Positions 10,980 to 22,429 of a stretch of 64,000 nt of DNA are shown in pieces (the stretch's first letter is position 1; the number at the start of each line of letters is the position of its first letter). Position numbers and translations under genes: made by a program. The stretch is from positions 1,897,714 to 1,961,713 of the forward strand of contig NC_092567.1 in NCBI RefSeq assembly GCF_037975245.1, in the 5' to 3' direction. The DNA is from Apostichopus japonicus. Lineage: Eukaryota > Echinodermata > Holothuroidea > Aspidochirotida > Stichopodidae. The notes under the pieces were generated by a model. The model worked only from the letters and a program-made list of their open reading frames with translations, did not search any database and had not been told where the DNA came from.

Positions 10980-11780
10980 TCTTTAGACCCATATATAGGG
11001 CCACATTGGGCCACCTATTCTTTCTATCTGGTGGGACCTATGCAGAAGAAAATTTGTCTTGCATTGGCAGTTCTTTACTCTGTGGAAAGTACCTTTGCAT
11101 TTAATATTGTTTTTGTGTGGTTCCAAACCGGTTTTGAGTGGTACCTTGCATATTTAATCTGGGTCAATGCTACGATAATGGGCATTTTGGGCCATATTTG
11201 GGGGTGTCTGGCGGGCCCTTAGCAGTAGAAAATTTGTCTGGCATAGGCCATTCAGTACTTTGTGGCATTCATGCATTAAGTTGACATTGGTTTCAAGTGG
11301 TACCTCGTTCGTTTGATCAAATGCATTTTTATGGGCCCTTTTGGGGCGTCTGGCGGGCCCTTTGTAGCAGAAAATTTGTCTGGCATGATGATTTCCATAG
11401 TCTGTAAGATCAACCCGAACATTCCAAACCGGTTTTGAGTGGTACCTTGCATATTTAATCTGGGTCAATGCTACGCTAATGGGCATTTGGGCCATATTTG
11501 GGGGCGTCTGGCGGGCCCTTAGCAGCAGAAAATTTGTCTGGCATAGGCCATGCAGTACTTTGTGGCATTCATGCATTAAGTTGACATTGGTTTCAAGTGG
11601 TACCTCGTTCGTTTGATCAGATACATTTTTTTAGGGGCCCTTCATGGGCGTCTGGCGGGCCCTTTGCAGCAGAAAATTTGTCTGGCATGGGCCATGCAGT
11701 ACTATGTGGCATTCATGCATTAAGTTGACATTGGTTTCAAGTGGTACCTCGTTCGTTTGATCAGATGCATTTTTGGGCCC
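10980..11780. repeat. Tandem array, about 300-bp higher-order unit
   Basis: The block AGAAAATTTGTCTGGCAT recurs near 11046, 11226, 11369, 11526 and 11671. Alternate copies are about 300 bp apart (11226 to 11526, 11369 to 11671). The array is therefore built of two related half-units of about 145-155 bp: one with TGGTACCTTGCATATTTAATC, the other with TGGTACCTCGTTCGTTTGATC. Open frames inside it (for example 11154-11576 minus) only translate the repeat. Confidence 0.8.
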
Positions 11781-11980
11781 CCTTTAACCGGCCCCAGGGG
11801 CCACATGCAGCAGAGCGACCACGGCAGACATACACTTTTGGATATACTGGGTTTTTCCACAAATGTTCCAATACTCAGATATTGGTACCTCGTTCGTTTG
11901 ATCAAAGTGCACTGGGCTGCCGGTCTATATGTACGTACCGCGAACCGCCACTTCTTACTATCTTCAGTATAGAACGTAAA

Positions 11981-12107
11981 ATTATCACGTACCGTACGTA
12001 CGTGATAAATATCACGTACGTACGTAATATTTATTACGTACGTACGTACGTTATAAATATTACGTACGTACGTAATAAATATTACGTACGTACGTAATAA
12101 ATTTTTT
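11981..12107. repeat. ACGT palindrome array
   Basis: Five blocks of alternating ACGTACGT, each 8-18 bp and self-complementary, are separated by AATAAATATT-type linkers, themselves nearly palindromic. The period is about 25-30 bp. The stretch can fold on itself at many scales. It continues from the last truncated unit of the preceding array and ends in a poly(T) run. Confidence 0.85.
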
Positions 12108-12849
12108 TTTACCATGTCCTCTCTAGATCTTCGTAAGAACCAACCCCCTGCGTATAGTAATCATATGAAGCCCACGTGGTAAAGCAATTGTTGAACTGCG
12201 CCGATGGCAACAACGTAAGTTAGACAACGAAATCAGTTTTTGTAATTGACAACTTATCGTATCTCGTCAACTCAACATTTTTCTGCAAAATTTTTAATTG
12301 TTCATTTCATTCCAAATGCTCCAAATTCCAATTCCTTTTTTCATGTGAGTGATAAATAGTCTCACCCCTCCCCCCACCCCACCCCAAGAAAATAATATTA
12401 AGCGCGCTAGGAAAAAAGCACTGTATTTTGGGGTAATTTCACTATGTCGTCGAATATAATTTGTTGAAAATTTGATGTTTTCCTCTTTGTTAGCTTTTGT
12501 AGTTAGTAGTCTATGTAGCCTAATAAGCAGATAACTTATACTCAGTTGCTTACTCCCTTAACCAGAGTCATTAATAAGTTTGTGAAGTGAGGGCAAGGGG
12601 TACAACAGTACCGAAAAAATGTTCCGAACAAAAGTGCAGTCGCGAAAGATAGGGTGTCTGACTGACACTGACCGTATCGTTGACAAGTAGTGCTGGGGGA
12701 GGCCTGGGAGGGGGGGGGGGTACAAGGCACCAGTCGTAATTTTCCGGCTCCAAAACCCATCCAGTTGGTATTTCAGCCACTACACCCCCCTCCCCCAATC
12801 ATCAGGCCTTAGCTACGTCCCTGCATGCGGCCATGAATAAGAATTCATA
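12108..12849. other. No gene recognised
   Basis: This is AT-rich sequence with a CCCC-rich patch (12365-12385) and an 11-base G run at 12710-12720. The 12542-12798 frames on the minus strand are proline-rich because of these runs. Confidence 0.5.
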
Positions 12850-14285
12850 TGACCCAATGGTTGGGTGGTCCAAGGCGTGTTAGCCTTGATAAGTGCCTAA
12901 AGTGATTATTTTCGTGGTCCCTTTACACTCATTCAAGAAGTAATGATTTAGTGGTCAAGCACGCTTTGGACCGGGCAAGACGCATTATGGTACTCTTCTA
13001 CAATGTCCTTAGAGTACATATTACCCATTGGTTAGGTGTTCCAAGGCGTGCTGCATGGATTAGGGCCCAAAGTTTTTTCGTGGTCCCGTTACACTCATTA
13101 AAGAAGTAATGATTTAGTGGTCATTTAAATTGGTCAAACACTCTTTGGACCGGGCAAGACGCATTATGGTACCCTTCTACAATGTCCTTAGGGTTCATGT
13201 TAACCATTGGTTAGGTGGTCCAAGGCGTGCTGCATGGATTAGGGCCCAAAGTTTTTTCGTGGTCCCGTTACACTCATTAAAGAAGTAATTATTTAGTGGT
13301 CATTTAAATTGGTCAAGCACGCTTTGGACCGAGCAAGACGCATTATGGTACCCTTCTACAATGTCCTTAGAGTTCATGTTAATCATCGGTTTGGTGGTCC
13401 AAGACGTGCTGCATGGATTAGGGCCCAAAGCTTTTTCGTGGTCCCGTTACACTCATTAAAGAAGTAATTATTTAATGGTCATTTAAATTGGTCAAGCACG
13501 CTTTGGACCGGGCAAGACGCATTATGGTACCCTTCTACAATGTCCTTAGGGTTCATGTTAACCATCGGTGTGGTGGTCCAAGGCGTGCTGCTGCATGGAT
13601 TAGGGCCCAAAGCTTTTTCAGGGTCCCTTTTCAGGCATTAAAAAAGTAATGATTTAGTGGTCATTTAAATTGGTCAAGCACTCTTTGGACCGGGCAAGAC
13701 GCATTATGGTACCCTTCTACAATGTCCTTAGAGTTCATGTTAACCATCGGTTTGGTGGTCCAAGGCGTGCTGCTGCATGGATTAGGGCCCAAAGCTTTCT
13801 CGTGGGCCCTTTTCAGTCATTAAAAAAGTAATGATTTAGTGGTCATTTAAATTGGTCAAGCACTCTTTGGACCGGGCAAGACGCATTATGGTACCCTTCT
13901 ACAATGTCCTTAGAGTTCATACGACTCATTGGTTGGGTGGTCCAAGGCGTGCTGGTTATGATTAGGGCCCAAATGTTTTTATTCAGTTCCTGTTACATTT
14001 ATTTTAAAAAAAATGTTGATTTAGTGGTCATTTTAATTGGTCAAGCACGCTTTGGACCGAGCAAGACTCATTATGGTATCCTTCTACAATGTGTTAAGAA
14101 TTCCTATAACCCATTGGTTAGGTGGTCCAAGGCGTGCTAGTCTTGATTAGGGCCTAGAGTGATTTTTTTCAGGTCCCGTTACATTAATTTAGAAACTGAT
14201 AAAGTAGTGGTCATTTTAGTTGGTCAAGAACTATTCGGACCGGAAAAGATGCATTATGGTACCCTTCTAAATATTCATTAGAGTA
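12850..14285. repeat. Tandem array, about 180-bp unit, eight copies
   Basis: The anchor CCATTGGTTAGGTGGTCCAAGGCGTG (or a close variant) starts near 12854, 13025, 13204, 13383, 13562, 13744, 13926 and 14111. Spacing is 171, 179, 179, 179, 182, 182 and 185 bp. Each unit also has TTAGTGGTCATTTAAATTGG and ACGCATTATGGTACCCTTCT. The central copies are most alike and the edge copies are diverged, as in a small satellite block kept similar by unequal exchange. Confidence 0.9.
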
Positions 14286-14972
14286 TGTGACCCCTAGATA
14301 AACCTCTTACCACGACCAAATGTTGAACATCTTGTAAGAAAGCTTTCGTCATGCCAGAGGTGTTACGTCGATACCATCGTCGAATACGTAACTGAATCGG
14401 TAGCAGTTACTCATTCGCGAATGTCGAACGAGGAACGAGGAATAAGTATCTAACTTCACACCGGTAGCTAGTTTGAAAAGCGGTTGCTTTCGTAATCCGT
14501 TACAACTCTTTCTATGTTGGATATCCTGATCTATTCTTTTGAAAGTACTTGCAGTCTGCAGATACAAATTTGCTTAAGAGGTATGTACCTGTTTTTTCTT
14601 ACTAAGGATTGACAGTTGAACATAATTGATTTCGCAAGTATTTGAAGTGACTATTTTTTAAATAAACTTATACGTAATCTAGCGTTAGGCTAGAATGTAT
14701 CGCTTAATGAGAAGCCTTTCGCGGGGTATGAATTACACATAGCCTACATTTGTAGGTGTTAATTGTGTTAGGCTGAGCAATAACGATCACACATGAAGGT
14801 AAACTAATGACCGTTGTCTGTGTAATAGCTAGGTTATGCCGAAACATTTGTTTGCTGACTGTATTAGAAGAAAACTGTTATCTGCAGAAGAATAATCCTG
14901 TAAATATTACTAGATGACTATGGAAGGCTTCCTCCTAATTTTAAATATCATATTCTGAAATATATATTCCTA
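14286..14972. other. No gene recognised
   Basis: Unique-looking AT-rich sequence with no motif, splice-bounded exon or repeat identified. Confidence 0.5.
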
Positions 14973-14974
14973 TA

Positions 14975-15985
14975 GGATGGTGACTTCGAAGTTCGGCCAC
15001 TTAAGACTTAAAACACCCCAAAACTAAATCTTCTGGTATAAATCATTTGAAAATATACTTCATATGGTGGGAGAATTTTGTTATAGTACGATACACGGCC
15101 AAACTTTCTTTCCTGCAAACTGTTTTCACGTTGTTTTCCAAGAAGATTCTTCGTGATTGTGGAACTGGTATTTCTTGCTAGAGTATTGCGAAGTTCGGAC
15201 ACACAACTCACAGTGTGGCGCTAGTGATAAAATTGGTGGCGCAGTTGCTTTTTCAGTAATATAACAGACTTCATAGATCTCCGTCATTTTATTGACTAAT
15301 ATGTAAGTAATTTCTTGCACACGGGCCATTTTGGAGAGAAAATAACTGTAGCTTCGTACTTTTTGGTGAAATTTTGCTCTTCCTGTCAGTTGTTTTTTTA
15401 AAATCGTGTATTTCTTAGGGTGGCCGATCTTCGCAGTATGCCGAACTTCGCAATACTGACTATACTAGTACTAGGCCTAGTTACTACTAGTAGTATAGTC
15501 AGTATTGCGAAGTTCGGCATACTGCGAAGATCGGCCACCCTTAAGAAATACACGATTTCACCATGAAAATCTACAGGAAGAGTCAAATTTCACCAAAAAG
15601 TACGAAGCTACAGTTATTTTCTCTCCAAAATGACCCGTGTGCAAGAAATTACTTACATATTTGTCAATAAAATGACGAAGATCTATGAAGTCTGTTATAA
15701 TTACTGAAAAAGCAACTGCGCCACCAATTTTATCACCAGCGCCACACTGTGGGTTGCGTGTCCGAACTTCGCAATACTCTAGCAAGAAATACCAGTTCCA
15801 CAATCACGAAGAATCTTCTTGGAAAACAACGTGAAAACAGTTTGCAGGAAAGAAAGTTTGGCCGTGTATCGTACTATAACAAAATTCTCCCACCATATGA
15901 AGTATATTTTCAAATGATTTATACCAGAAGATTTAGTTTTGGGATGTTTTAAGTCTTAAGTGGCCGAACTTCGAAGTCACCATCC
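14975..15985. mobile_element. 1-kb foldback element with long inverted arms
   Basis: The first and last about 490 bp are inverted copies of each other around a centre near 15479, with a 20-odd-base loop containing CTAGGCCTAG. Ends are GGATGGTGACTTCGAAGTTC and its complement. TA lies outside both ends (14973-14974 and 15986-15987), the target duplication of Tc1/mariner-type insertion. The arms are highly similar except for a short patch at about 15380-15405 versus its partner at 15555-15580. Frames 15008-15211 (minus) and 15749-15952 (plus) are the same peptide read from the two arms and are not believed to be genes. The subterminal word GCGAAGTTCGG recurs in each arm. Confidence 0.9.
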
Positions 15986-16346
15986 TAGTAGTAGTACACT
16001 AGTACTAATAGGGGCCTAGGCCTAGTTTTAAATCATTTGGTATGTTACAGTATTGAAAAATCATGGTCATCCATAACTTTTAAGAAATAATGTACTGTTT
16101 TATTTGTTTATAGCTAGGCCCCTAGGCCTAGTTAAGAAGGTAAAGACCCAATGTTAAAACCTTATTAATAATAATATAAGTATGGTTGTTTTTAAATATC
16201 AGGAATGGGTTGGTGGTTAAATCTTTTTTGGATTTCATGTTTAGTGCTTAGGCTTCAAAGTTTATGTGACAAATTAAGCATTTTGGAGAACAATAGATCA
16301 TCGTCATCATAGTTTATGATTACTCCTGTGGAGTATAGTGATACCC

Positions 16347-16610
16347 AGTAGCGTAGGAAGGTACTTTTGAGTGGGGGGCTGAAGACTGATGGCCGGTGTG
16401 ACAGTACAGAGTGTCCCCCTGTACAAAGTGTCTCCGCGGACACTTTGTACCAGCATATTTAGTCCGGTCGGACATTATCTGCTGAAAATTGTGTCCCACC
16501 CTCACAGCAAATATAGTCCCACCGGACGAAATGTCCTGGTACAGAATGTCCGCAAATACTTCATAGCATCTTTTGTCCCGCATAAAATTTAAGCATTTCG
16601 ACATTCAAAA
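16347..16610 (+). repeat. Hairpin-bearing repeat family, copy A
   Basis: It starts near CAGTAGCGTAGGAAG, a hAT-like end. From 16391 it is made of repeated TGTCC and GTACA words. It includes GGCCGGTGTGACAGTACA, a perfect 12-bp stem GTACAAAGTGTC (16421-16432 pairing with 16439-16450), AGCATATTTAGTC and GAAAATTGTGTCCC. The same words in the same order occur inverted at 22430-22680. No transposase or target duplication was found. Confidence 0.6.
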
Positions 16611-19600
16611 GGCAATTGAGTTCATAATATCAATAATTAGAGCAGATGCATACATCAGAGTTAAATGTTACAGGAAATAAATGAGATGTTGTGCGTTGCT
16701 GCAAAACAAAAAATAGAAGGGGAAGAAAAGAAGAAGAAAAAGACACAAGTCTTCCATCTGTAGAAGATGTTAATCATGTTTTTGTTGTGATTGCTGCTAT
16801 TTCATCCTCCGTATATGTTGCATGTTGTATTCGGCAACTACATTGTGTTCATAGTCATCTTTACAGAGGGAGGGATAGTATAAACCTAACTCCCCCCCCC
16901 CCTCCCAACGGAGGGCGGGTACGGGATAGGGAATGCAACAGCTACAACAAAAAATGATAATTGCAGAGGTTAAATATTACGAACTTTAGGAGTCCAAACT
17001 TCATTGTTGCCGTATTTCCCTAACACACAGTGGGTAAGTTTTGGCAAGTATGGTAACTGTACTTCATGGGTCTACGAGAGTTGCCTAGGCAATCTGAAAT
17101 TTCATCCGTGCGTAAAGCTCATTATAGGACGGGAACCGAGGGTGTTTTCAAGTTACGGATAAGGGGGGGGGGGAGTTGGGATGGTAAGTTATCGAATTTG
17201 TGTCCTGGGGAGGGGTCTTCTTAAGTCTGTGACCCTATCTGTGATGAGTTCCAAAATATTTTTGTTTGCTAATAACAACCAAGAAGTAGCTGGACTAGAT
17301 ACTTCTCTGACCTTGAACATGTCAACACTGCCCCAACCCTCTCCGTATGGGCTTGAAACCTATTTATTGACTTTCATTACTACTTTATTGTTTACTTTTT
17401 TACCCTTCCTTATTTTTGTCACTCAATCGTCAAGGTTTTCTCCCTCTCAACAAGGTGGAGGGCCATTCCCCCACCCCCTGCCCCCTAAGCCCCGTTGTGA
17501 TGGCCATGCGTGAAGCAAATTTTCATTTGTATAGACAAATGGCATTCCAGGCAATTCCAGTGATAAAGGTTCGTTGTTTCTTATTATGAATGTTTCTTAT
17601 TGGACAAAAGTGGTTCAAATTAGAAAAGATATATTAGAACGATACCCTCTTCAAAAGAGCTGCAAACATACAGGAAACAAAACAAAGCCAAACAAGGGAA
17701 AGAATAAAGCAAATAGGACAGAGCAGGATGCAATATGCTAGATTTTTTGTCTCATCATGTTTCTCACACTTTAAATATGTCATTCTTGTAGAGAAAAGTT
17801 TGTTAAAAGAAAGTGAATATAGTAAAAATCAAAACATGAAATTGGATGATAGTCATGCACAAACACAATATTCTGAATCTATATCAGACTGGGCAAAGAG
17901 TGAAAAATGATTATGCATGGGATCTGGGATGTAGGAGCCTGGGGGGGGGGGCACTGTCTGTACATGCTATTTTTAAATGGCATCCCATATCTTTTTATAG
18001 CACGTTTAACAATTAACAATCTCAATAAATAGTATTGATAACATACTAACACATCATACATCATATTTAAGTGATATGGCCGGTGTGTATCGGTTTATAG
18101 CATATCGAGTGGTGGTTGTGGAATGAGAAAATGTCCCTCTGATGTTGTGTGCCCACCCTCACTTCCTACCCCCTGCATGGGGAAATTTAACTGGAATGAT
18201 GACTCTCCCTTTGTAGCTCTGATGCAACTAAAGATAATCCATGCTTTCTAGAGCATCCTTCAAGCAGGGAGGTATTGCTTGATTAGAATGATATACTACT
18301 TTCACTCTTCTTCAAACAATATGTACTTGAAACTCTCATAATCCACATGAAGAGCATCCTCTTTAGAGTTTGTTAAAGACCTCAATAAAACCATGCAGAA
18401 GTTTCCCTATTAGAATTCCCCCCTTGAACTGCTTTCCACAAACAGTAGGATTACCTATATAATGCTTTAATGTGCAACTTGATACCGTCAAAAATTTAAT
18501 CTTGATTGTTAATTACAAATAAAATAGCTGATTCTCATATATCCAATGGGTTTTTCGTTAAGACTTACACAGAAATCCATAACAGCAAAAGTTACAACAG
18601 GAAGAAGAATATGGTCGGTTATATGTTTTACTATGAGAACTTATCTTGAACACAACTTCCAGAACCAAGAAACACGCCTTCTTATTTGTTATTTAATGAA
18701 GTAATGAGGTGATAAAGAATTTCGAGCGTCACATCCCTTCGACTACGACTGGCAGTGAAAAGTCAATGGCCTGTCTTTGCTTAAACGTATAGCAGCCTAC
18801 GCAATTTTCTCTCATGATATGTTAGAGTGAAAGACAAGATTATTGTCGGTAACAAGTTAACTGCTAAGAAAATCGTCTAGACATGTCTTCTGTTAACCTC
18901 ATACATACTCCCTCCATTGGTGGTCGGGGATGAGATATCAGTACAACCAAATCTGTGCAAAATAAAAGTTGAAAGCAATATTATGAGTAGTGAATACCAC
19001 ACTGTAAGTCATATATAAAATAAATTATCATCTTGAAAAGTTATGTGTAAGCTCCACTACAAAGATAATTAACATTCACCATGTTGGTTAAGTGTAGACT
19101 GTATAGTGTACAACTGAACTATGCTTAGGCATTGAGTTAATTGGATGATCTTTTATTGTGACACCTACAGTACATGTTTATGGGATTACTGGCTCCATTT
19201 TATTAATTGGAGATTGCATGTCATAATTTTAGCGCTATATTGTACAGTTCACTACCAAACCTGAAAAGTTTTAACCACATGAGCCAATACAACTTTGGGG
19301 CATATTAATTAAATTTAATATCAGAAATTTATCAAATTAGAGTAAGCTAGGATACAACAGAAATTTGATGCCTTTTGGTGCTCTATTGATGTATGTGTGC
19401 ATGGTATGACTGTTTAATGCCGATCAAACATTAATTGTCCTGAATCAGGATCCATGGGGGGTTCAAAACACCCTCTGTATGACCCAAATGCAAAAAAAAA
19501 TAATGCTAGCTTACCATTATTATAGTAAAATGTACTATTATACATCATTTTGCATCAAGAGACCTAAACATTGCCTTATTTTGCCAAAGAAAAAGGGGAC

Positions 19601-20113
19601 CCTCTCCCAGGTTTCAGGAAATATCCCCCACCACACACACAAACACATTTAGCAATTTTCCACAACGGACCTAACAGAGAAATGGTACCAAAACTCAGTT
19701 GATACATTATCTCTCTTATCTTGTCGAAATTCCTGTCAAAACAGCCAAGTGGTAATAAGTTCACACTTTCTAAACAGAAAAGTTCCCTGTGGTTACAATA
19801 TCAAACTGTCCAACACCTTTTTGAAAAACAACTCACAATAGGTGGTGTCTAGCTGTGGAATGTGGTCTTAATTATTTACTCATCATTTGTTTGAACAAAT
19901 AAACTGTGTCTGCTGCAGTGAAACATGTCCAGCCAAAGACACTTTTTGGGGATGTAAATCAAATGACGACAATTATCAGGCTATATGCTACTTAAGAACC
20001 AGAGGTGGAAACTTTGCAAGTAAATATAGGAACAAAAACTATGTACATATAAACTTGTTAATGGGGACTTAACCTGCAAAGATTTACAGTACACTTTCTC
20101 TGTTCTCACCTAC
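16611..20113. other. No gene recognised
   Basis: AT-rich sequence with poly(G)/poly(C) runs at about 16892, 17163 and 17941. Frames here are short and compositionally biased. An exon of the integrase gene beyond 20114 was sought towards 19500 and not found. Confidence 0.45.
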
Positions 20114-20141
20114 CTTCGTGATCTTTCTGTATGCTTAATAC
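20114..20141 (-). CDS. Integrase pseudogene, candidate micro-exon
   Basis: This 28-nt segment lies between TTTCCAAATAG and a strong GTAGGT donor. Joined in phase after the core exon it would read RY-stop-AYRKITK, resembling the stretch before the second catalytic Asp but with a TAA. Its length restores phase 0. Recognition rests on phase, splice sites and seven residues, so it is tentative. Confidence 0.3.
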
Positions 20142-20280
20142 CTATTTGGAAATAATTTATACTCAAACACAGCATTCTGCCATGCACTACAAGTTATTTG
20201 CATGGTACAAATAACAGATATGATGCCATTCATATTGGAACTAACTACAGAAAATTATTCACTTTTTAAGACATGCTTAC

Positions 20281-20438
20281 CTCATCATCACATCAGTAAT
20301 GCAATAAGAAGTTGATGCTGCAGTCTTTTCAGGCACTGCCTTAGTCTCAGGCCACTTTGAATAGAAGTCAGACAGTGTTATGATGTACAGTCGCTTGGCA
20401 GCTGTCACTGGTAGAGGACCAATAAGATCTACACCAAC
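20281..20438 (-). CDS. Integrase pseudogene, catalytic core exon 1
   Basis: The acceptor is TTTCTTAACAG. The exon opens VGVDLIGPLPVTAAKRLYII, with the first catalytic Asp in VDLIGP, followed by TLSDFYSKWPE and EKTAAS. This is a clear match to the start of the rve core domain of Gypsy/Ginger integrases. It is 158 nt, open throughout, starts in phase 0 and ends in phase 2 at a GTAAGC donor. The preceding exon ends ...GLWKQ, so the joined text reads straight through the intron position. Confidence 0.8.
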
Positions 20439-21104
20439 CTGTTAAGAAAGAAGACAGCATTTAGGTGCTAATTTCAAAAACAATTACAAGTTGCATGCTT
20501 TGCCTTGACTGTTGTTCTATTCCATTGCTTCATTCTGTACAGAGATCTAGATAAAAACAGTGGGATATCTGATCGAAACAGGGTGTTGGTGGATTAAGGC
20601 CAATTATTTTTACCTTGCAAACATGAAAATGTAACTTACACCATACTGTACCATATATTTACAATCTCTTCAACCACTAAACCAGAAAAATGATACGCCA
20701 CTTTTTGCAACTTACAATTATATTCCTATATTGATGGTTGCTCTGCAGTTAGGCCAGAGTGTGGCTTAAAGGTATGCTGTATAGGCCTTAAATATGCCAA
20801 ATTTTCACTATGGACAAAATTCTTTAAGTATGTTTATTTCCCTGGAGGAAATTTACCTCACTGGGACATTCAATATCTCGTGTCATCATTTAGAATGTCT
20901 GAGCACAATTTAAAGGGTTATTACCCCTTGGAAAGTACTTTTTGAAAACTTTTAGCAATTAAAGTGGCCAAAATTTAGGGCCAATACAGACTACCTTTAA
21001 ACTTGTAAATGTTGAATTTGTCCAGAAAGAGTGACATTAACTATACTAAACCTTCACTGCATACTGCGGACATCTTGTGCAATTAAAACAGATTGAGAAC
21101 TTAC

Positions 21105-21274
21105 CTGTTTCCATAATCCAGTTACAGGAATGCTATGGAGACTTGTTCGTAGGTCTACAGGACAATGACGCTTTGACATCCTGTTGAACATAACTTGTTA
21201 CATCAACGTTGATAGTTTTCCAATAGAATCTAGACATAGTCTGTTGTCTGGTTTATCTATGCAAAGATGAACAC
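21105..21274 (-). CDS. Integrase pseudogene, zinc-finger region exon
   Basis: The acceptor is TTTGAAG before 21274 and the donor CAG|GTAAG after 21105. The reading passes through MSRFYWKTINVDVTSYVQQ, then MSKRHCPVD and SLHSIPVTGLWKQ, the usual lead-in to the integrase catalytic core. At least two frame changes are needed: one upstream of MSRFYW, one between YVQQ and MSKR, where the Cys pair of the zinc finger would be. The segment is therefore damaged. The last codon CAG ends in phase 0. Confidence 0.6.
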
Positions 21275-22156
21275 CTTCAAAGAGATAAGAAAATTCATGA
21301 TCAAGGAGATATCATGTTTTTTTGCCCACCCCCCCCCCCAAAACAAAAACAAACACACACAAATATATGGGCTGCAGGATTGGTAGTTCTAGCTGAAGTG
21401 CCTTAAAATTGAATTACAACTCTATATCGGTGTTTGAAATGGAATATTCCCATTATTGTACATATTGCATGGCCACTATTTGGGTCTATAGATATTTAAG
21501 GAGTTTTCTTCTGCAGTGAGGTTTGGCATGTAGAGAATATGCCACACCTAAAAAAGTACTATCAGGCCTTCAATATCTGTTCTTACCAACCAAAATTAAT
21601 GAACGTGAATTTGTTATGTACAGTATTAGTGCCACTTTCCTCTAGAAGTAGGCTAGGCTATATGCTATAGTCCAATAATAGCATTTTATAGTGTCCCATG
21701 CATGCAAACCAGACTAGCTCTGTAAGCGTTAGTGATCTGTTGTTATCTTTTATGATAGGCAGGGCGATAAAAGGTAGAAATTTATAATAATTTTCACAAA
21801 AATTTGTTAAGACAATTGGGTAAAACAAAACGAAAAGAAATAGGCCCTAACAACTTTGTTCATGCACTTACAACTTTGCTCAAGCATACAACTCATTATA
21901 ATGTTGCATAAGCAATTGCTTGACTTTTGCGAATGAGTTTTTACAACTAACCAAATGTTGTAAAAGAATATCATGATTTGTGCACCAATCAGTCCTAGAG
22001 GCCTGGTTATAGTTTAACTGTGGAATGGCCGTTCGCCATTTAACAACCAATACCATATTGTGTATCCTATACTGTAAGTTACAGACTTTACCTTATAGAT
22101 GTCACTAGTCAGTATGAGCTGAGTTGAGAAGCCCTAGATAGCAAAACTTTCCTTTA

Positions 22157-22312
22157 TTTTCGGTATGCAAGAGTTCCATTTTCAGCCAGTCTGAAAGACT
22201 GACTTTGTCTCCGTAAGATCCTTCTCTGTTTTATTCTTGTAAACCCACTTGGATAGCTCTCATCTCTTAGAATATCTGCAATTTGTCTCACGTTTTCTGT
22301 TAGCTTTTCCAT
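22157..22312 (-). CDS. Integrase pseudogene, first exon candidate
   Basis: It starts MEKLTENVRQIADILRDESY and continues with a basic KQRRILRRQSQSF stretch and NGTLAYRK, then a stop. The order 'acidic helix, Tyr-Pro, basic helix, short Gly/Leu/Tyr turn' is what I expect before the zinc-binding domain in Ginger/KRBA2-like integrases. The frame also extends upstream to 22399 with another Met. No GT donor follows the last Lys codon, so either the donor has been lost or this is not joined to the next segment. Confidence 0.5.
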
Positions 22313-22429
22313 TTTTAGTTGTCGCACGACTTTACTGCTAAATATACGGAAGCCGAAATACGACAGTTTGCTAATAATACGGATACTGCCAGAGTCCATT
22401 ACTAATTAAATTTTTGCTACTCGAACGTA

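Larger units (their letters stand above)
20114..22312 (-). pseudogene. Intron-split integrase gene (Ginger/KRBA2-like), decayed
   Basis: Four exon-like segments on the minus strand together read as a retroviral-type integrase: an N-terminal helical segment (22157-22312), a zinc-finger-region segment (21105-21274), the first half of the catalytic core (20281-20438) and a very short segment (20114-20141). The three downstream junctions have AG/GT borders and matching phases (0, then 2+1). Introns inside an integrase gene are unusual for Gypsy retrotransposons. They are known in Ginger DNA transposons and in host genes taken from them or from Gypsy (GIN1, KRBA2-like). Frame changes in the second segment, a stop in the fourth and no visible donor after the first show the copy is broken. 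The part with the second and third catalytic residues was not found. Confidence 0.65.

Noticed and set aside
11154-11576. 140-codon minus-strand frame with repeated HECHKVL..GLCQTNFLLL
   Set aside because: It translates the 300-bp tandem repeat; the periodicity in the peptide is that of the DNA.
11720-12115. Overlapping 118-131 codon frames rich in YVR/TYV
   Set aside because: They translate the ACGT palindrome array and repeat junction, with similar openness on both strands.
15008-15952. Two nearly identical 67-codon frames on opposite strands
   Set aside because: They are the same arm sequence of the foldback element read twice; no protein family signal.
19887-20072. Cys-rich 61-codon plus frame near the integrase
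   Set aside because: No regular Cys/His spacing and no splice-supported context.
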